Of a stretch of DNA of 18,882 nt, positions 7,006 to 14,857 are shown piece by piece (positions within the stretch are counted from its first letter, which is position 1; each line of letters begins with the position of its first letter). Made by a program: the position numbers and the translations under genes. The DNA lies in assembly GCA_036397995.1 (NCBI GenBank), contig DASWHX010000116.1:1-18882 (forward strand). The letters run 5' to 3'. The notes beneath the pieces are model-generated. The model saw nothing but the letters and a program-made list of their open reading frames with translations. It had not been told where the DNA came from and made no database searches. Source of the stretch: DASWHX01 sp036397995. Lineage in GTDB: Bacteria > Bacteroidota > Bacteroidia > Cytophagales > Cyclobacteriaceae.

Positions 7006-8095
7006 ATGCAGCAGCTATATTTCATTAAAAAGGGAAAACTTGAATGGCGTGAAGTATCCACTCCCGTGATTTCTTCTTCATTGGAAGCAATAGTAAGACC
7101 GTTTGCTGTTGCAAAATGTGACCTTGATGATAGCATTTTTATTCAATAACTTAGCAGGTAAAATTAAAATTGGAACCGCCTTAGGAAAGATTGACCCTAA
7201 ATACAATTCAATTTTTGGAGATATTTTAAAAGGTCCATTTCCTTTTGGACACGAATGTGTAGCAAAAGTAATTGAAATTGGTGATGGTGTTAAAAACATA
7301 AAAATTGGCGACGTAGTTAGCGTTCCTTTTCAAATATCTTGTGGTTGCTGTATTAATTGTAACAATGGATTTACAAGTGTTTGTGAAACAACTCCAGTTC
7401 TTTCAATGTTTGGATTCGGAAAACATTTACAGTTTGGTGGAGCAATGTCAGATTTTATAAAAATTCCTTTTGCGGATGCCATGCTTTTAAAAATTCCCAA
7501 TCATATTGACCCTATTCATTTGGCAAGTCTGTCTGATAACATTCCAGATGCGTATCGGCATTTAAAAGGTATTGAAACTAACCCAAATCAGAAAGTACTT
7601 ATTGTAGCTGGGCAAGCCAAAAGTGTTGGGATATATGCTTTAATGATTGCAAAAGCATTGGGCGTTGCAGAAATTGATTATGTTGACAATAGCAAAGAGC
7701 GATTAGAAATTGCTCAGAAACTGCAAGCCAATAATATTTTTGAAAGCTTCCATCAAGTAACAGGGAAGTATGATTTGGTAATTGACACAAGTTCAACAAG
7801 CAAGGGGTTAGAAACCACTTTGAAATCTGTCAGACATTTTGGAACTATATCGAGTTCGGGTATTTATATAAAAAAAACACCTTTGTCATTAATTGAAATG
7901 TATGCAAAAGGCGTAAATTTTAAAATTGGACTAACCAATTCACGGACAGATGGAGAAATTGTATTAAGGCTGTTAGAGAAAATAGAAATCCCTTTTGAGT
8001 TAGCAACAACGAAACTTGAAAGTTGGGAGAACGCAGAAAGCGCTTTTCTTATAGAAACAACAAAGGTAATTGTAAAACGGTGTCTTAGCCCCTAA
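7006..8095 (+). pseudogene. Zinc-dependent alcohol dehydrogenase, broken by a one-base insertion
   Basis: The gene starts at ATG 7006 (MQQLYFIKKGKLEWREVS) and reads to AKCDLDD, then hits a stop at 7147-7149. The rest of the protein continues without gap in the +1 frame (AFLFNNLAGKIKIGTALGKID). Removing one base, the A at 7132, restores a 362-residue medium-chain dehydrogenase with catalytic-zinc Cys38 and GHECVAKVIEIGD, structural-zinc cysteines in SCGCCINCNNGFTSVC, a Rossmann segment KVLIVAGQAKSVG, and the tail. The ATG at 7103, in the second frame, only reads the first part out of frame and is not a real start. The gene is visibly more AT-rich than its neighbours, stands alone between gene-free flanks of about 240 and 290 bp, and follows the motif ACACAAAACGTTA, all suggesting recent acquisition. 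A sequencing error is the main alternative to true decay. Confidence 0.85.
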
Positions 8096-8106
8096 TTCTC
8101 TGCACA

Positions 8107-8126
8107 AAATCTGAAAAAACAGATTT
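8107..8126 (+). terminator. Hairpin downstream of the alcohol dehydrogenase
   Basis: AAATCTG and CAGATTT form a perfect 7-bp stem with a loop of six A, 11 bp after the stop. The stem is AT-rich and is followed by GAAATAATT rather than a T-run, so terminator strength would be weak. The rest of 8096-8385 shows no gene. Confidence 0.35.
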
Positions 8127-8385
8127 GAAATAATTGGAAAAGTTAGCAAATGTAAATCGTGGCCAAATTTTATTTTACCAGTTTCTTGAACCTTTGGAAA
8201 TTACGACTTGCCGTCTTTAAAAGGATTTGAAAATACTGTGGATTTGAATTTCTCAAATTATTAAATGGACACACTTCAACAAACTTTCTCTGCAAAAATA
8301 ATTCAGCAAACTTCAGGGTAAGCGTACGGGAATTATATGGGAATGATAATTTGATATTTAGGTTTCTATATCTTTCACTTTCACA

Positions 8386-9720
8386 TTAGACTCCTGTCAT
8401 CACCGCCACTACAAGGGCTACAGCCGCGAGTGTTAAAATAATGAGCATTGGCTTCCAAATAAATCTAAACCAATTATCATAGGAAATGCCCGCAATTGCG
8501 AGGACTGCCATCAGGGCTCCGTTGGTTGGAACAATCAGATCCATCATCACTGCTCCGTATTGGTAGGCCAGCACGCAAACTTGCCTGGACAATCCAATTA
8601 AATCTGATAAAGGCGAAAGGATCGGCATGGTTAGTATTGCCTGCCCCGAATAACTGGGAATCGGGTAGTGCAGTAATAGCTGGGAAAACATCATGGTGAT
8701 AGCCGAAAGACCGGCAGGCAAAAATTGAAGGGGAGTAAAAATACCATAAACGATGGAATCAATAATAATTCCTTTTTGAAGAATCAGTGGAATACTATTG
8801 GCCACGCCGATAAGGATGGCGGCAAAAGTCATTTCCCGGAATCCTTCAACATAAGCGATGGCGGTTCCATTAACACCCAGGTGGCCAATTAATCCGGCAA
8901 CGACGCCAACTACAAAAAACAGGGCAGACATTTCATAGAAACCCCATTCCAGTTTCACCATCCCATAGGCCAGGTAGCTGAAAGCAAGTATTAACATTCC
9001 AAATATCACCATACCCCTGCCACTCATGGAAGTGGAACCGGATTCACTTTTTTCTTTCTGAATTCGATTCCTATTTCCGTAGCGGATTATCATCAAAACC
9101 CATAGCCCTAATGCTGCCAACATAACTACCAACCTGAAACCTGAACCTGACAGTAACGGAACTCCGGAAATTTTCTGAGCAATCAGCACGGCAAAAGGGT
9201 TCATAGGGCTGAAAGCCCCACCGATGATGGCCGCTCCAAAACTTACAGAAACAGCAACAAATGTGTTATAGCCTAATTTTCTGCAGAGTAAAATGAGTAC
9301 CGGTGTCATGGCGATAATTTCTTCCTGAAGACCTGCCAATGCACCTCCCGTAGCAAAAATGACAGCCACAACAACCAGGGCTATTTCTTCCTTCCCTGTT
9401 ACCTTTCCGGCAAGGAAAGTTATACCCTCCCGTAATGCACCTGTTTTTTCAACTACATAGAAACAACCACCCAACAGGAAAACGAGCACAATTACATCAG
9501 CGCGGCCCGCGATACCTTCGGGAATAGAAATCAGGATTTCCTTTACGGTAATTCGCTCAGTAGCAACGGTTTGGTAAGAATCCTGAACAACCCGTTCATT
9601 TCCTTCAGAATCCGGTTGCCGTTCGTATTGACCTTGCGGAACTATGAACGCGAGGATGCAAGAGAAGGCAAAAAAGCCAAACAGGATGACTAAAGCATGG
9701 GGAAATTTCTGTTCTGACAT
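8386..9720 (-). CDS. YfcC/DcuC-family permease (C4-dicarboxylate anaerobic carrier superfamily)
   Basis: A 444-residue inner-membrane transporter with about 12 helices. The hallmarks of the YfcC branch are the N-terminal helix LVILFGFFAFSCILAFIVPQGQYER, GGALAGLQEEIIAMTP in the middle, GAFSPMNPFAVLIAQK, the second-half PSYSGQAILTMPILSPLSD, and YQYGAVMMDLIVPTNGALM. Such permeases are proposed to carry dicarboxylates, amino acids or small peptides; the substrate here is unknown. The start is fixed because the first helix follows directly. Oddly, a strong terminator (9721-9748) touches the start codon, leaving no room for a ribosome binding site downstream of the hairpin. It is the last gene in the direction of the sigma-factor operon, 90 bp after the DUF4097-type gene. 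Confidence 0.87.
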   Translation of the reverse strand: MSEQKFPHALVILFGFFAFSCILAFIVPQGQYERQPDSEGNERVVQDSYQTVATERITVKEILISIPEGIAGRADVIVLVFLLGGCFYVVEKTGALREGITFLAGKVTGKEEIALVVVAVIFATGGALAGLQEEIIAMTPVLILLCRKLGYNTFVAVSVSFGAAIIGGAFSPMNPFAVLIAQKISGVPLLSGSGFRLVVMLAALGLWVLMIIRYGNRNRIQKEKSESGSTSMSGRGMVIFGMLILAFSYLAYGMVKLEWGFYEMSALFFVVGVVAGLIGHLGVNGTAIAYVEGFREMTFAAILIGVANSIPLILQKGIIIDSIVYGIFTPLQFLPAGLSAITMMFSQLLLHYPIPSYSGQAILTMPILSPLSDLIGLSRQVCVLAYQYGAVMMDLIVPTNGALMAVLAIAGISYDNWFRFIWKPMLIILTLAAVALVVAVMTGV

Positions 9721-9748
9721 AAAAAAAGGTGCTTCAAAGAAAGCACCT
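9721..9748 (-). terminator. Intrinsic terminator/attenuator abutting the permease start codon
   Basis: On the minus strand AGGTGCTT (9748-9741), loop TCTTTG, and AAGCACCT (9734-9727) form a perfect 8-bp stem. It is followed by seven T (9727-9721, the first shared with the stem) and then directly by ATG (9720) of the YfcC-type gene. It should end transcripts from the sigma-factor operon; the permease would need readthrough or a start site inside the hairpin. Confidence 0.8.
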
Positions 9749-9810
9749 AATGTAACCTTATTATCCCCTTCTTGTCAATGGAAATTTATCATTTATAAAG
9801 TTGATGTAGC

Positions 9811-10569
9811 TTACTGCTTTTTACGCAGGTAGACGTTCCCAAATTTTGATTCCAGCACAATTTTTTTTCCGCCCCCATTCAAATGCGCCACTAATTTCTG
9901 AGCCTTGTAGGGACGCAATCCATCCTGGCTTTCCAATTCCAGGTCGAGGTTTGTATACACTTCTCCAAAGGTGGTATGAATTTCAAAATCATATCTTGAT
10001 GATGGGTCGACGCTTATGTCAACGCCGTCATGTTTCGAAGTGGCTACAAGCTGCTCCGGTAATCCCAGAATTTCAATCGTTCCAAACTTGGAAGTAATGT
10101 TCAGGTTGCTGTTCCGGGGTACTGTTACCGTTAATTCGATGTCGATATCCAATCCATTTGAAATCCAATTAATTGCGCTTTTATCATGTTGATCCAGAAA
10201 TTCCTTTATCTTGGGATCATTCCAGCTTGCAGCCATGAATACGTATTTCTCTCCTTTCACATTAACAGTAATCCTGTGTGGAATTTCATCCTTGTCTTTT
10301 ATTGTGCTGTAGATATCTATATTATTTCCGGAGGAATTTACTACCAAATCAAAATTTTGATCAAATAAACCTGAATTAATGGATACTATTCCTTCCACTT
10401 TGATTTCATTAAGGTCATGAACCTGAACCTTTATGATTTCAGGATATGTAAATTCCATGGTGAGTGTTTTACCTGGCTGGTAAGGTATGGTTCTTTCAAA
10501 CCGCGATTGAGCTAATAAGGAGTTGGTAAAAACTTCAAACAGCAGCAGAGCTGGTATTATTCTTTTCAT
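9811..10569 (-). CDS. Exported DUF4097-type beta-helix protein (paralogue 2)
   Basis: A 252-residue protein with a signal peptide (MKRIIPALLLFEVFTNSLLAQ). The mature part is beta-rich, with alternating hydrophobic strands such as LTVTVPRNSNLNITSKFG and VATSKHDGVDISV, and closes with LNGGGKKIVLES...NVYLRKKQ. This shape and ending are typical of DUF4097/'adhesin-like' proteins of Bacteroidota, which form a repetitive right-handed beta structure and are often next to an ECF sigma factor and anti-sigma factor. The protein is related in layout and C-terminal motif to its neighbour at 10620-11399, so the two are tandem paralogues. A terminator-like hairpin separates them. Biochemical role unknown; likely envelope-related. 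Confidence 0.8.
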   Translation of the reverse strand: MKRIIPALLLFEVFTNSLLAQSRFERTIPYQPGKTLTMEFTYPEIIKVQVHDLNEIKVEGIVSINSGLFDQNFDLVVNSSGNNIDIYSTIKDKDEIPHRITVNVKGEKYVFMAASWNDPKIKEFLDQHDKSAINWISNGLDIDIELTVTVPRNSNLNITSKFGTIEILGLPEQLVATSKHDGVDISVDPSSRYDFEIHTTFGEVYTNLDLELESQDGLRPYKAQKLVAHLNGGGKKIVLESKFGNVYLRKKQ

Positions 10570-10570
10570 G

Positions 10571-10610
10571 ATAATAAAAGTTAAGAAAGGAAGACCAAAG
10601 CCTTCCTTTC
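10571..10610 (-). terminator. Terminator-like hairpin between the two DUF4097-type genes
   Basis: On the minus strand GAAAGGAAG (10610-10602) and CTTCCTTTC (10593-10585) form a perfect 9-bp stem with an 8-nt loop, followed by the T-rich TTAACTTTTATTAT just before the start codon at 10569. It may lower expression of the second paralogue relative to the first. Confidence 0.6.
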
Positions 10611-10619
10611 AATCCATAC

Positions 10620-11399
10620 TTACTTCTTCCTTAGATAAATATTATCATGCGTGGAGCTAAGCATCAGGGCAACTCCTCCGCCATTAAGTTTCCCCCGAAC
10701 GGTTTGAGAACTTATCCTTTTCATATCCGCGCTGGTATCCATCTGAATATCCATGTCGGTAAAAATTTCTCCCCAGGTTGTTTTGATAGTGAGCTCAGCT
10801 TTGGAAGATGCCGGCACTGAAACATCGACATGCCCGTGCACTGAAGCGATGGATGTTGGGCTTGCCTGGTTTAGGGTTGTAAAATCGGCATCAATATCGC
10901 CATGAACTGTATTTATTGTCATGGGACCTGTTACATTTAACAGGAGCACATCATTATGTAATGATGATACATCAAGTTCTGATTCGAGGTTGCTGATTTT
11001 AAGATCCGAACCATACGGACTGTTGTGCGCATATTTCACTGAAACATTCTTTGGTACTTTTACTATATACCTGGATTCAGAGTTTCTGGAGATGGAATTG
11101 ACTTCTACTACTCCATTTTTTTCCACAGCTGATAATCCCAGTCCGGTGTTATCTTCCAACCCCATCGAACTAATAGCTTTGAGCCCTGTTGCCCGTTCAT
11201 CCTTCGCCCTGGATCGATCTGTTGTTGTAATAATGATTTCAGAACCTGTTGTTCCTTCAATCTCCAACTTGTTTATCTCGTTGAAGTTAATTTTCAATGA
11301 TTTGCCCGAAGCCGGAATTTTGTATTCCTGACCAAATGACGGCATTGAAAATGCAGCGAATATCAGTGCCACTGCGATAGTCCAAATTTGCTTTTTCAT
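10620..11399 (-). CDS. Exported DUF4097-type beta-helix protein (paralogue 1)
   Basis: A 259-residue protein starting at MKKQIWTIAVALIFAAFSM, a clean signal peptide ending at GQ. An in-frame ATG at 11423 adds eight residues and cannot be excluded, but AAGGA lies just before the 11399 start. The mature chain is repetitive and beta-rich (SLKINFNEINKLEIEG, EIIITTTDRS, STHDNIYL) and includes a run VSSLHNDVLLLNV...TINTVHGDIDADF...IASVHGHVDVSV typical of DUF4097. It ends with LNGGG...NIYLRKK, as does the downstream paralogue. It lies 48 bp after the anti-sigma gene's stop, or 24 bp if the longer start is used, on the same strand, so it is part of the sigma-factor operon. Confidence 0.82.
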   Translation of the reverse strand: MKKQIWTIAVALIFAAFSMPSFGQEYKIPASGKSLKINFNEINKLEIEGTTGSEIIITTTDRSRAKDERATGLKAISSMGLEDNTGLGLSAVEKNGVVEVNSISRNSESRYIVKVPKNVSVKYAHNSPYGSDLKISNLESELDVSSLHNDVLLLNVTGPMTINTVHGDIDADFTTLNQASPTSIASVHGHVDVSVPASSKAELTIKTTWGEIFTDMDIQMDTSADMKRISSQTVRGKLNGGGVALMLSSTHDNIYLRKK

Positions 11400-11447
11400 T
11401 TCCTTAATTTTTAATGTTTTCATTTTAATTATTTTGAATTTTTGACC

Positions 11448-12236
11448 TTACATCAGTTTGAACAAGCCATATTGTGCCTGGTCCTGAACTGATTGAATAT
11501 TCTTATCATCATCTATCAAATCTTGCAGCTTTTCTACCGCACGGATTTCATTGATATTTACAAGAGCATCAATGAGAGAAATCAGGACGATTGGTTCTGT
11601 TTGTTCTCCCAAAGATTCTATTAGCGCCAATTTTACTTTTTCTGATGAAGATAACTTGGTCAGCGCGTTCAATGCAGCCAGTCTGACATTTACATTTTCA
11701 TCTTCATTTAAAGTTTCAATTAAAACATCCATGATCTGGTCGTCCGGCTGCTTCATATCTTCAACATAATTCACCCCCATAATTCGTTGACTTGGTGATT
11801 GATTCTGCAATGCCATCATTACCAACTGCCGCGTAGCTTCCATTTCTTCCCGTAAAGAAGCTAATTCATCTTTATCCGTACTGAATTGTGTTCCCAGAAA
11901 ATATCCCAAAATCAAAATTGCCAGGCCGGCAGCCACGCGCATCGTCCAAATCATTGGCATAGAAATTACCTTTCCACGTTTTGCTGATTTCGAGGCGGCA
12001 AGCTTCATCTCCTCCTGCAACATTTTGTCAAATTCTGTATGCAATGTTGCGTCAGGTTCAAACTCCCTGCTCTGATTCATTACCCGGTTCAGCTTTTTTA
12101 ACTCCCCGAATTCTTTTCTTGCATCCGTGTTATTTTCAATATACCTTTCGACATATTCCCTTAGCTCGCCGGTTAAATTCCCTTCACTATGTTCAATTAA
12201 TAAGTCGTGCATTTTCTCTTTATCAAATTCTTTCAT
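11448..12236 (-). CDS. Membrane anti-sigma factor with C-terminal HEAT repeats
   Basis: A 262-residue protein. The N-terminal cytoplasmic part (about 1-90) is helical, begins HDLLIEHSEGNLTGELREYVERYIE and has the shape of an anti-sigma domain, but there are no cysteines, so it lacks the zinc ligands of the ZAS/HC2 type. A single membrane helix follows (about 96-116). A coiled-coil-like stretch (DKDELASLREEMEATRQL) then leads to HEAT-like repeats (about 165-255: DVLIETLNEDENVNVRLAALNAL, LALIESLGEQTEPIVLISLIDAL) that would sit in the periplasm and could sense envelope state or bind the DUF4097-type partners. Its ATG is 2 nt after the sigma-factor stop, indicating coupled translation. Function is inferred from layout and position. 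Confidence 0.82.
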   Translation of the reverse strand: MKEFDKEKMHDLLIEHSEGNLTGELREYVERYIENNTDARKEFGELKKLNRVMNQSREFEPDATLHTEFDKMLQEEMKLAASKSAKRGKVISMPMIWTMRVAAGLAILILGYFLGTQFSTDKDELASLREEMEATRQLVMMALQNQSPSQRIMGVNYVEDMKQPDDQIMDVLIETLNEDENVNVRLAALNALTKLSSSEKVKLALIESLGEQTEPIVLISLIDALVNINEIRAVEKLQDLIDDDKNIQSVQDQAQYGLFKLM

Positions 12237-12238
12237 AA

Positions 12239-12799
12239 CTATTCCATTTGTTTTTCAATTTCGAAATAGGTTTGCCTCAATTTCTTTATAGCGCGGTGAA
12301 CCTTAATTTTAATATTAGACACCGTTGTATTTGTTATCGCGGCAATTTCTTCATATTTCATTTCCTGAAATCTGCTTAACACCAGAACTTCCCGCTGATC
12401 ATCCGGCAACCTGGCCAATGAACGATGAAGTATTTTTTCCTGTTCCTGATGCTCTTCGCTTTTATGTTCATCAAATGTTTGTATACCCATTTTTTCCACT
12501 TCATCAAAATCAGACATCCACTTACCATCACTTTTTCTGAAATGATCAGCCAGCACATTTCTGGCTATCTGATAAATCCAGGGTCTGAAACTGGCACCTT
12601 TTCTGTAAGATTTTCTGTATTTCAACATTCGTAAAAAAACATTCTGTGTTAAATCGTGACTTAGATCTTTATCAAAAGTCAATCGGACAAAAAAAGAATA
12701 AAGCTTCTTATTATAACTCTCGAATAAGGCCGAGGCTTTCTGCAGGTCTCCCTGCATTACCTGTTCCATCAAGAACTCGTCATTGGTTTCAGTCATCAA
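12239..12799 (-). CDS. ECF-type RNA polymerase sigma factor
   Basis: A 186-residue sigma-70-family ECF factor. Region 2 (about residues 23-92) contains ALFESYNKKLYSF, DLTQNVFLRMLKY and the -10-binding helix FRPWIYQIARNVLADHFRK. Region 4 (about 130-180) contains LPDDQREVLVLSRFQEM and the helix-turn-helix YEEIAAITNTTVSNIKIKVHRAIKKLR. There is no region 3, as expected for ECF. Met2 is an alternative start. It heads an operon with a membrane anti-sigma factor and two exported DUF4097-type proteins, the usual arrangement for envelope signalling in Bacteroidota. The upstream 93 bp contain TGTAACCTTT and the dyad GGGTACCC, which could belong to an autoregulated promoter; this is a guess. Confidence 0.93.
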   Translation of the reverse strand: MMTETNDEFLMEQVMQGDLQKASALFESYNKKLYSFFVRLTFDKDLSHDLTQNVFLRMLKYRKSYRKGASFRPWIYQIARNVLADHFRKSDGKWMSDFDEVEKMGIQTFDEHKSEEHQEQEKILHRSLARLPDDQREVLVLSRFQEMKYEEIAAITNTTVSNIKIKVHRAIKKLRQTYFEIEKQME

Positions 12800-12892
12800 A
12801 GAGTTATTTTTCTTTTGCCCTCAGGTTGGGTACCCGAATGAATAGTAAAGGTTACAGTTATTTTTGAAAATTGCCTGAAATTGGATTAAAAC

Positions 12893-13318
12893 CTATAGAA
12901 TGAGGGGGGTGAATTTGATATCAACGCGCCGGTTCATCATCCTTCCCTGTGGAAGCATGTTATCGTATAATGGAGTGTGCTGACCACGGTCATCAGTTAT
13001 GATTTGCTCCAACCCGACTTCATTGAGCAAAAGTTCCCGCACCACTGCTTTGCTGCGCTGGGTTGATAACCAGTTGTTATATTCAATCCCGCCAATATTA
13101 TCTGTATGAGAGATAACAGTGATGGTGTAGATGGAGAGATTTTCCAGAGACTTAACAAACTCCTTTAATTCCTCCATCTGTTGTTGATCGATATACCAAC
13201 TTCCCCCACCGAAGTAGATGCTTTTGATAATTTCTTTGTGCTGAACCTCTTCGGTTTCTTGGGCGAATCCGAACGTTGTTGTAATCAACAAACCGGTAAG
13301 GAACAAAATTCTCCTCAT
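12893..13318 (-). CDS. Small exported OmpA-like peptidoglycan-binding protein
   Basis: A 141-residue protein with a signal peptide (MRRILFLTGLLITTTFGFAQ) and a single OmpA C-terminal-type domain. The key motif is visible: SHTDNIGG with Asp73, then YNNWLSTQRSKAVVRELL with Arg88, and GRMMNRRVDIKF near the end, matching the OmpA pattern TD..G...YN..LS..RA..V...L and GR..NRRV. It has no beta-barrel part and no lipobox, so it would be a soluble periplasmic protein bound to peptidoglycan. The longer in-frame start at 13393 adds 25 residues that do not look like a signal peptide. The gene precedes the sigma-factor operon by 93 bp on the same strand. Confidence 0.87.
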   Translation of the reverse strand: MRRILFLTGLLITTTFGFAQETEEVQHKEIIKSIYFGGGSWYIDQQQMEELKEFVKSLENLSIYTITVISHTDNIGGIEYNNWLSTQRSKAVVRELLLNEVGLEQIITDDRGQHTPLYDNMLPQGRMMNRRVDIKFTPLIL

Positions 13319-13436
13319 TTCAGGATTTTTTTGCAATTTGAATTGCGACTTTCTCCAATTTAAGAAAAAGAATTTGAAATTGTTCAGTCGCAAAAATCAA
13401 TCCATCATTATTTTTACAGCCAAAGTTGGAATAGAG

Positions 13437-13444
13437 TACATTTG
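13437..13444 (+). promoter_or_regulatory. TAnnTTTG -7 box of a possibly leaderless promoter
   Basis: TACATTTG is a perfect match to the Bacteroidota -7 consensus and ends 5 bp before the ATG at 13450, so a start site about 7 bp downstream would lie at or next to the ATG. A TTTT run (13412-13415) at a 21-bp spacing is a weak -33 box. Confidence 0.45.
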
Positions 13445-13449
13445 ATCTG

Positions 13450-14370
13450 ATGTCTGTTTTAATCATTGCACCGCAACGGGACATGAAGGAATGGAAAAAA
13501 GCTATTCAAAATGTTGATGCTTCCCTTCATATAGAAATTTATCCGGAACTTAATAATCCGGAAAGTGTCAAGGCTGCGGTTTTATGGAATCACCCTCCGG
13601 GTATTCTGCATAATTTTCCCAACCTGAAATGGGTAACCTCGCTGGGAGCCGGAGTTGATCATATTCTGAAAGACAAAAAAATTCATTCCGATATTAGAAT
13701 TACCAGAATAGTCGATCCGGGCATAGCCATCCAAATGTCACGGATGATCGTAACGATGCTCACATTTTTCGAAAAAGATTTACTTCTGAATTGGAATCCC
13801 GGGAAAACAGGAGGTTGGAATACTATTTCCCCTGTACCTGAATTGAAAATTGGATTGATGGGCATTGGTGAAATTGGGAAAAAGGTAGCCAGTGTGCTAA
13901 CTGAGTTAAAATACGAAGTTGTTGCCTTTGGAAATACAAGCCGGGTTTACAAGAATCTTAGGATCTTTGGTCAAAATGAGCTTCGACAATTTTTAAAATC
14001 AGTAGACGTCGCGATATGTTTGCTTCCCCTGACATCCAAAACCGAGAATTTTATAAACAAGGATTTCTTTTCGCTCATGAATAAAGGAAGTTATATTATG
14101 AACCTCGCGCGCGGAAAAATTGTGGATGAAGATGCTTTACTTTGGGCGTTGAAAACGGGGATTCTTAAGAAAGCGTATCTGGATGTTTTCAGGCAAGAAC
14201 CGCTTCCCGCAACCCACCCATTTTGGAGTAATCCGGAGATAATTATTACGCCCCACATCTCAGGAATAACAGATGTTATGGAAGGCGCCCGTCAAATTGT
14301 AAACAATTATCATACATTTGAAGATTCAGAATTTCTTATTAATGAAATAAACAGACTTAAAGAATATTAA
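13450..14370 (+). CDS. D-2-hydroxyacid dehydrogenase, GhrA-type (glyoxylate/hydroxypyruvate reductase)
   Basis: A 306-residue NAD(P)-dependent cytoplasmic reductase for 2-keto acids such as glyoxylate and hydroxypyruvate. The cofactor motif G138-x-G140-x-x-G143 is in LMGIGEIGKK. The catalytic triad of D-2-hydroxyacid dehydrogenases is present: Arg221 in MNLARGKIVDEDAL, Glu250 in FRQEPLP and His269 in TPHISG. The short length, WNHPPGILHNFPNLKWVTSLGAGVD and the PATHPFW stretch fit the GhrA branch rather than phosphoglycerate dehydrogenase or formate dehydrogenase. It is first in an operon, followed after 1 nt by the DinB-family gene. A -7 box touching its start codon suggests a leaderless message. 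Confidence 0.9.
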   Translation: MSVLIIAPQRDMKEWKKAIQNVDASLHIEIYPELNNPESVKAAVLWNHPPGILHNFPNLKWVTSLGAGVDHILKDKKIHSDIRITRIVDPGIAIQMSRMIVTMLTFFEKDLLLNWNPGKTGGWNTISPVPELKIGLMGIGEIGKKVASVLTELKYEVVAFGNTSRVYKNLRIFGQNELRQFLKSVDVAICLLPLTSKTENFINKDFFSLMNKGSYIMNLARGKIVDEDALLWALKTGILKKAYLDVFRQEPLPATHPFWSNPEIIITPHISGITDVMEGARQIVNNYHTFEDSEFLINEINRLKEY

Positions 14371-14371
14371 C

Positions 14372-14836
14372 ATGAAAGATGAATTTGACCGGCTTGTTAA
14401 ACTGACTGGCGCCGTATACGATGGTGAACCGTGGTATGGTCCGTCAGTAAAAAGTATCTTATCCGATCTCACCGAAGATCATCGTGTATTAAGAACAGGA
14501 GAGTCACATTCCATAAATGAATTGATTTTCCATATGGTTGCCTGGCGAAATATGATCGCTCAAACTCTGGAAGGAAACAATGAGTATGTCGTTAGTGACG
14601 AAGAAAATTTCAAGCCGCATGCTAATAAGTATTCCCTGAAGGAAGCTACGGAAGCCCTGGAAATGTCACAGGTTTTACTTCTAAAAGCTCTTTCGACTTT
14701 TGATGCCGACAAACTCCAGGAAAAAGTTCCAGGAAAGAAATATAGCTATTATCAGTTGATACAAGGAATTATTCACCACGATGTGTATCATGCAGGACAG
14801 ATTTCCCTGCTGAAAAAGAAAATTCAGAGTAACTAA
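14372..14836 (+). CDS. DinB-family (YfiT-like) putative metal-dependent hydrolase or thiol transferase
   Basis: A 154-residue four-helix-bundle protein of the DinB superfamily. The metal-binding His triad is recognisable: His54 in ELIFHMVAWRN and His136 and His140 in IIHHDVYHAGQI. Related proteins are metal-dependent transferases of small thiols (bacillithiol, mycothiol) or enzymes of unknown substrate; none is implied here. It starts 1 nt after the GhrA-type stop and ends 21 bp before the amidohydrolase gene, so it is cotranscribed with both. Its substrate is unknown; given the neighbours it might process metabolites released by the exported hydrolases. Confidence 0.87.
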   Translation: MKDEFDRLVKLTGAVYDGEPWYGPSVKSILSDLTEDHRVLRTGESHSINELIFHMVAWRNMIAQTLEGNNEYVVSDEENFKPHANKYSLKEATEALEMSQVLLLKALSTFDADKLQEKVPGKKYSYYQLIQGIIHHDVYHAGQISLLKKKIQSN

Positions 14837-14842
14837 CAAAAA

Positions 14843-14850
14843 TAAATTTG
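14843..14850 (+). promoter_or_regulatory. TAnnTTTG -7 box just before the amidohydrolase
   Basis: TAAATTTG fits the Bacteroidota -7 consensus and ends 7 bp before the ATG at 14858. No clear -33 box is present, so it may be an internal weak promoter of the operon giving a near-leaderless message. Confidence 0.3.
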
Positions 14851-14857
14851 CTATCCC

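Noticed and set aside
7103..8095. Alcohol dehydrogenase starting at ATG 7103
   Set aside because: The first ten codons are an out-of-frame reading; the true N-terminus is encoded from 7006 in the other frame.
12828..12836. GGGTACCC palindrome before the sigma gene
   Set aside because: Too short to call an operator; mentioned only as a possible part of an autoregulated promoter.
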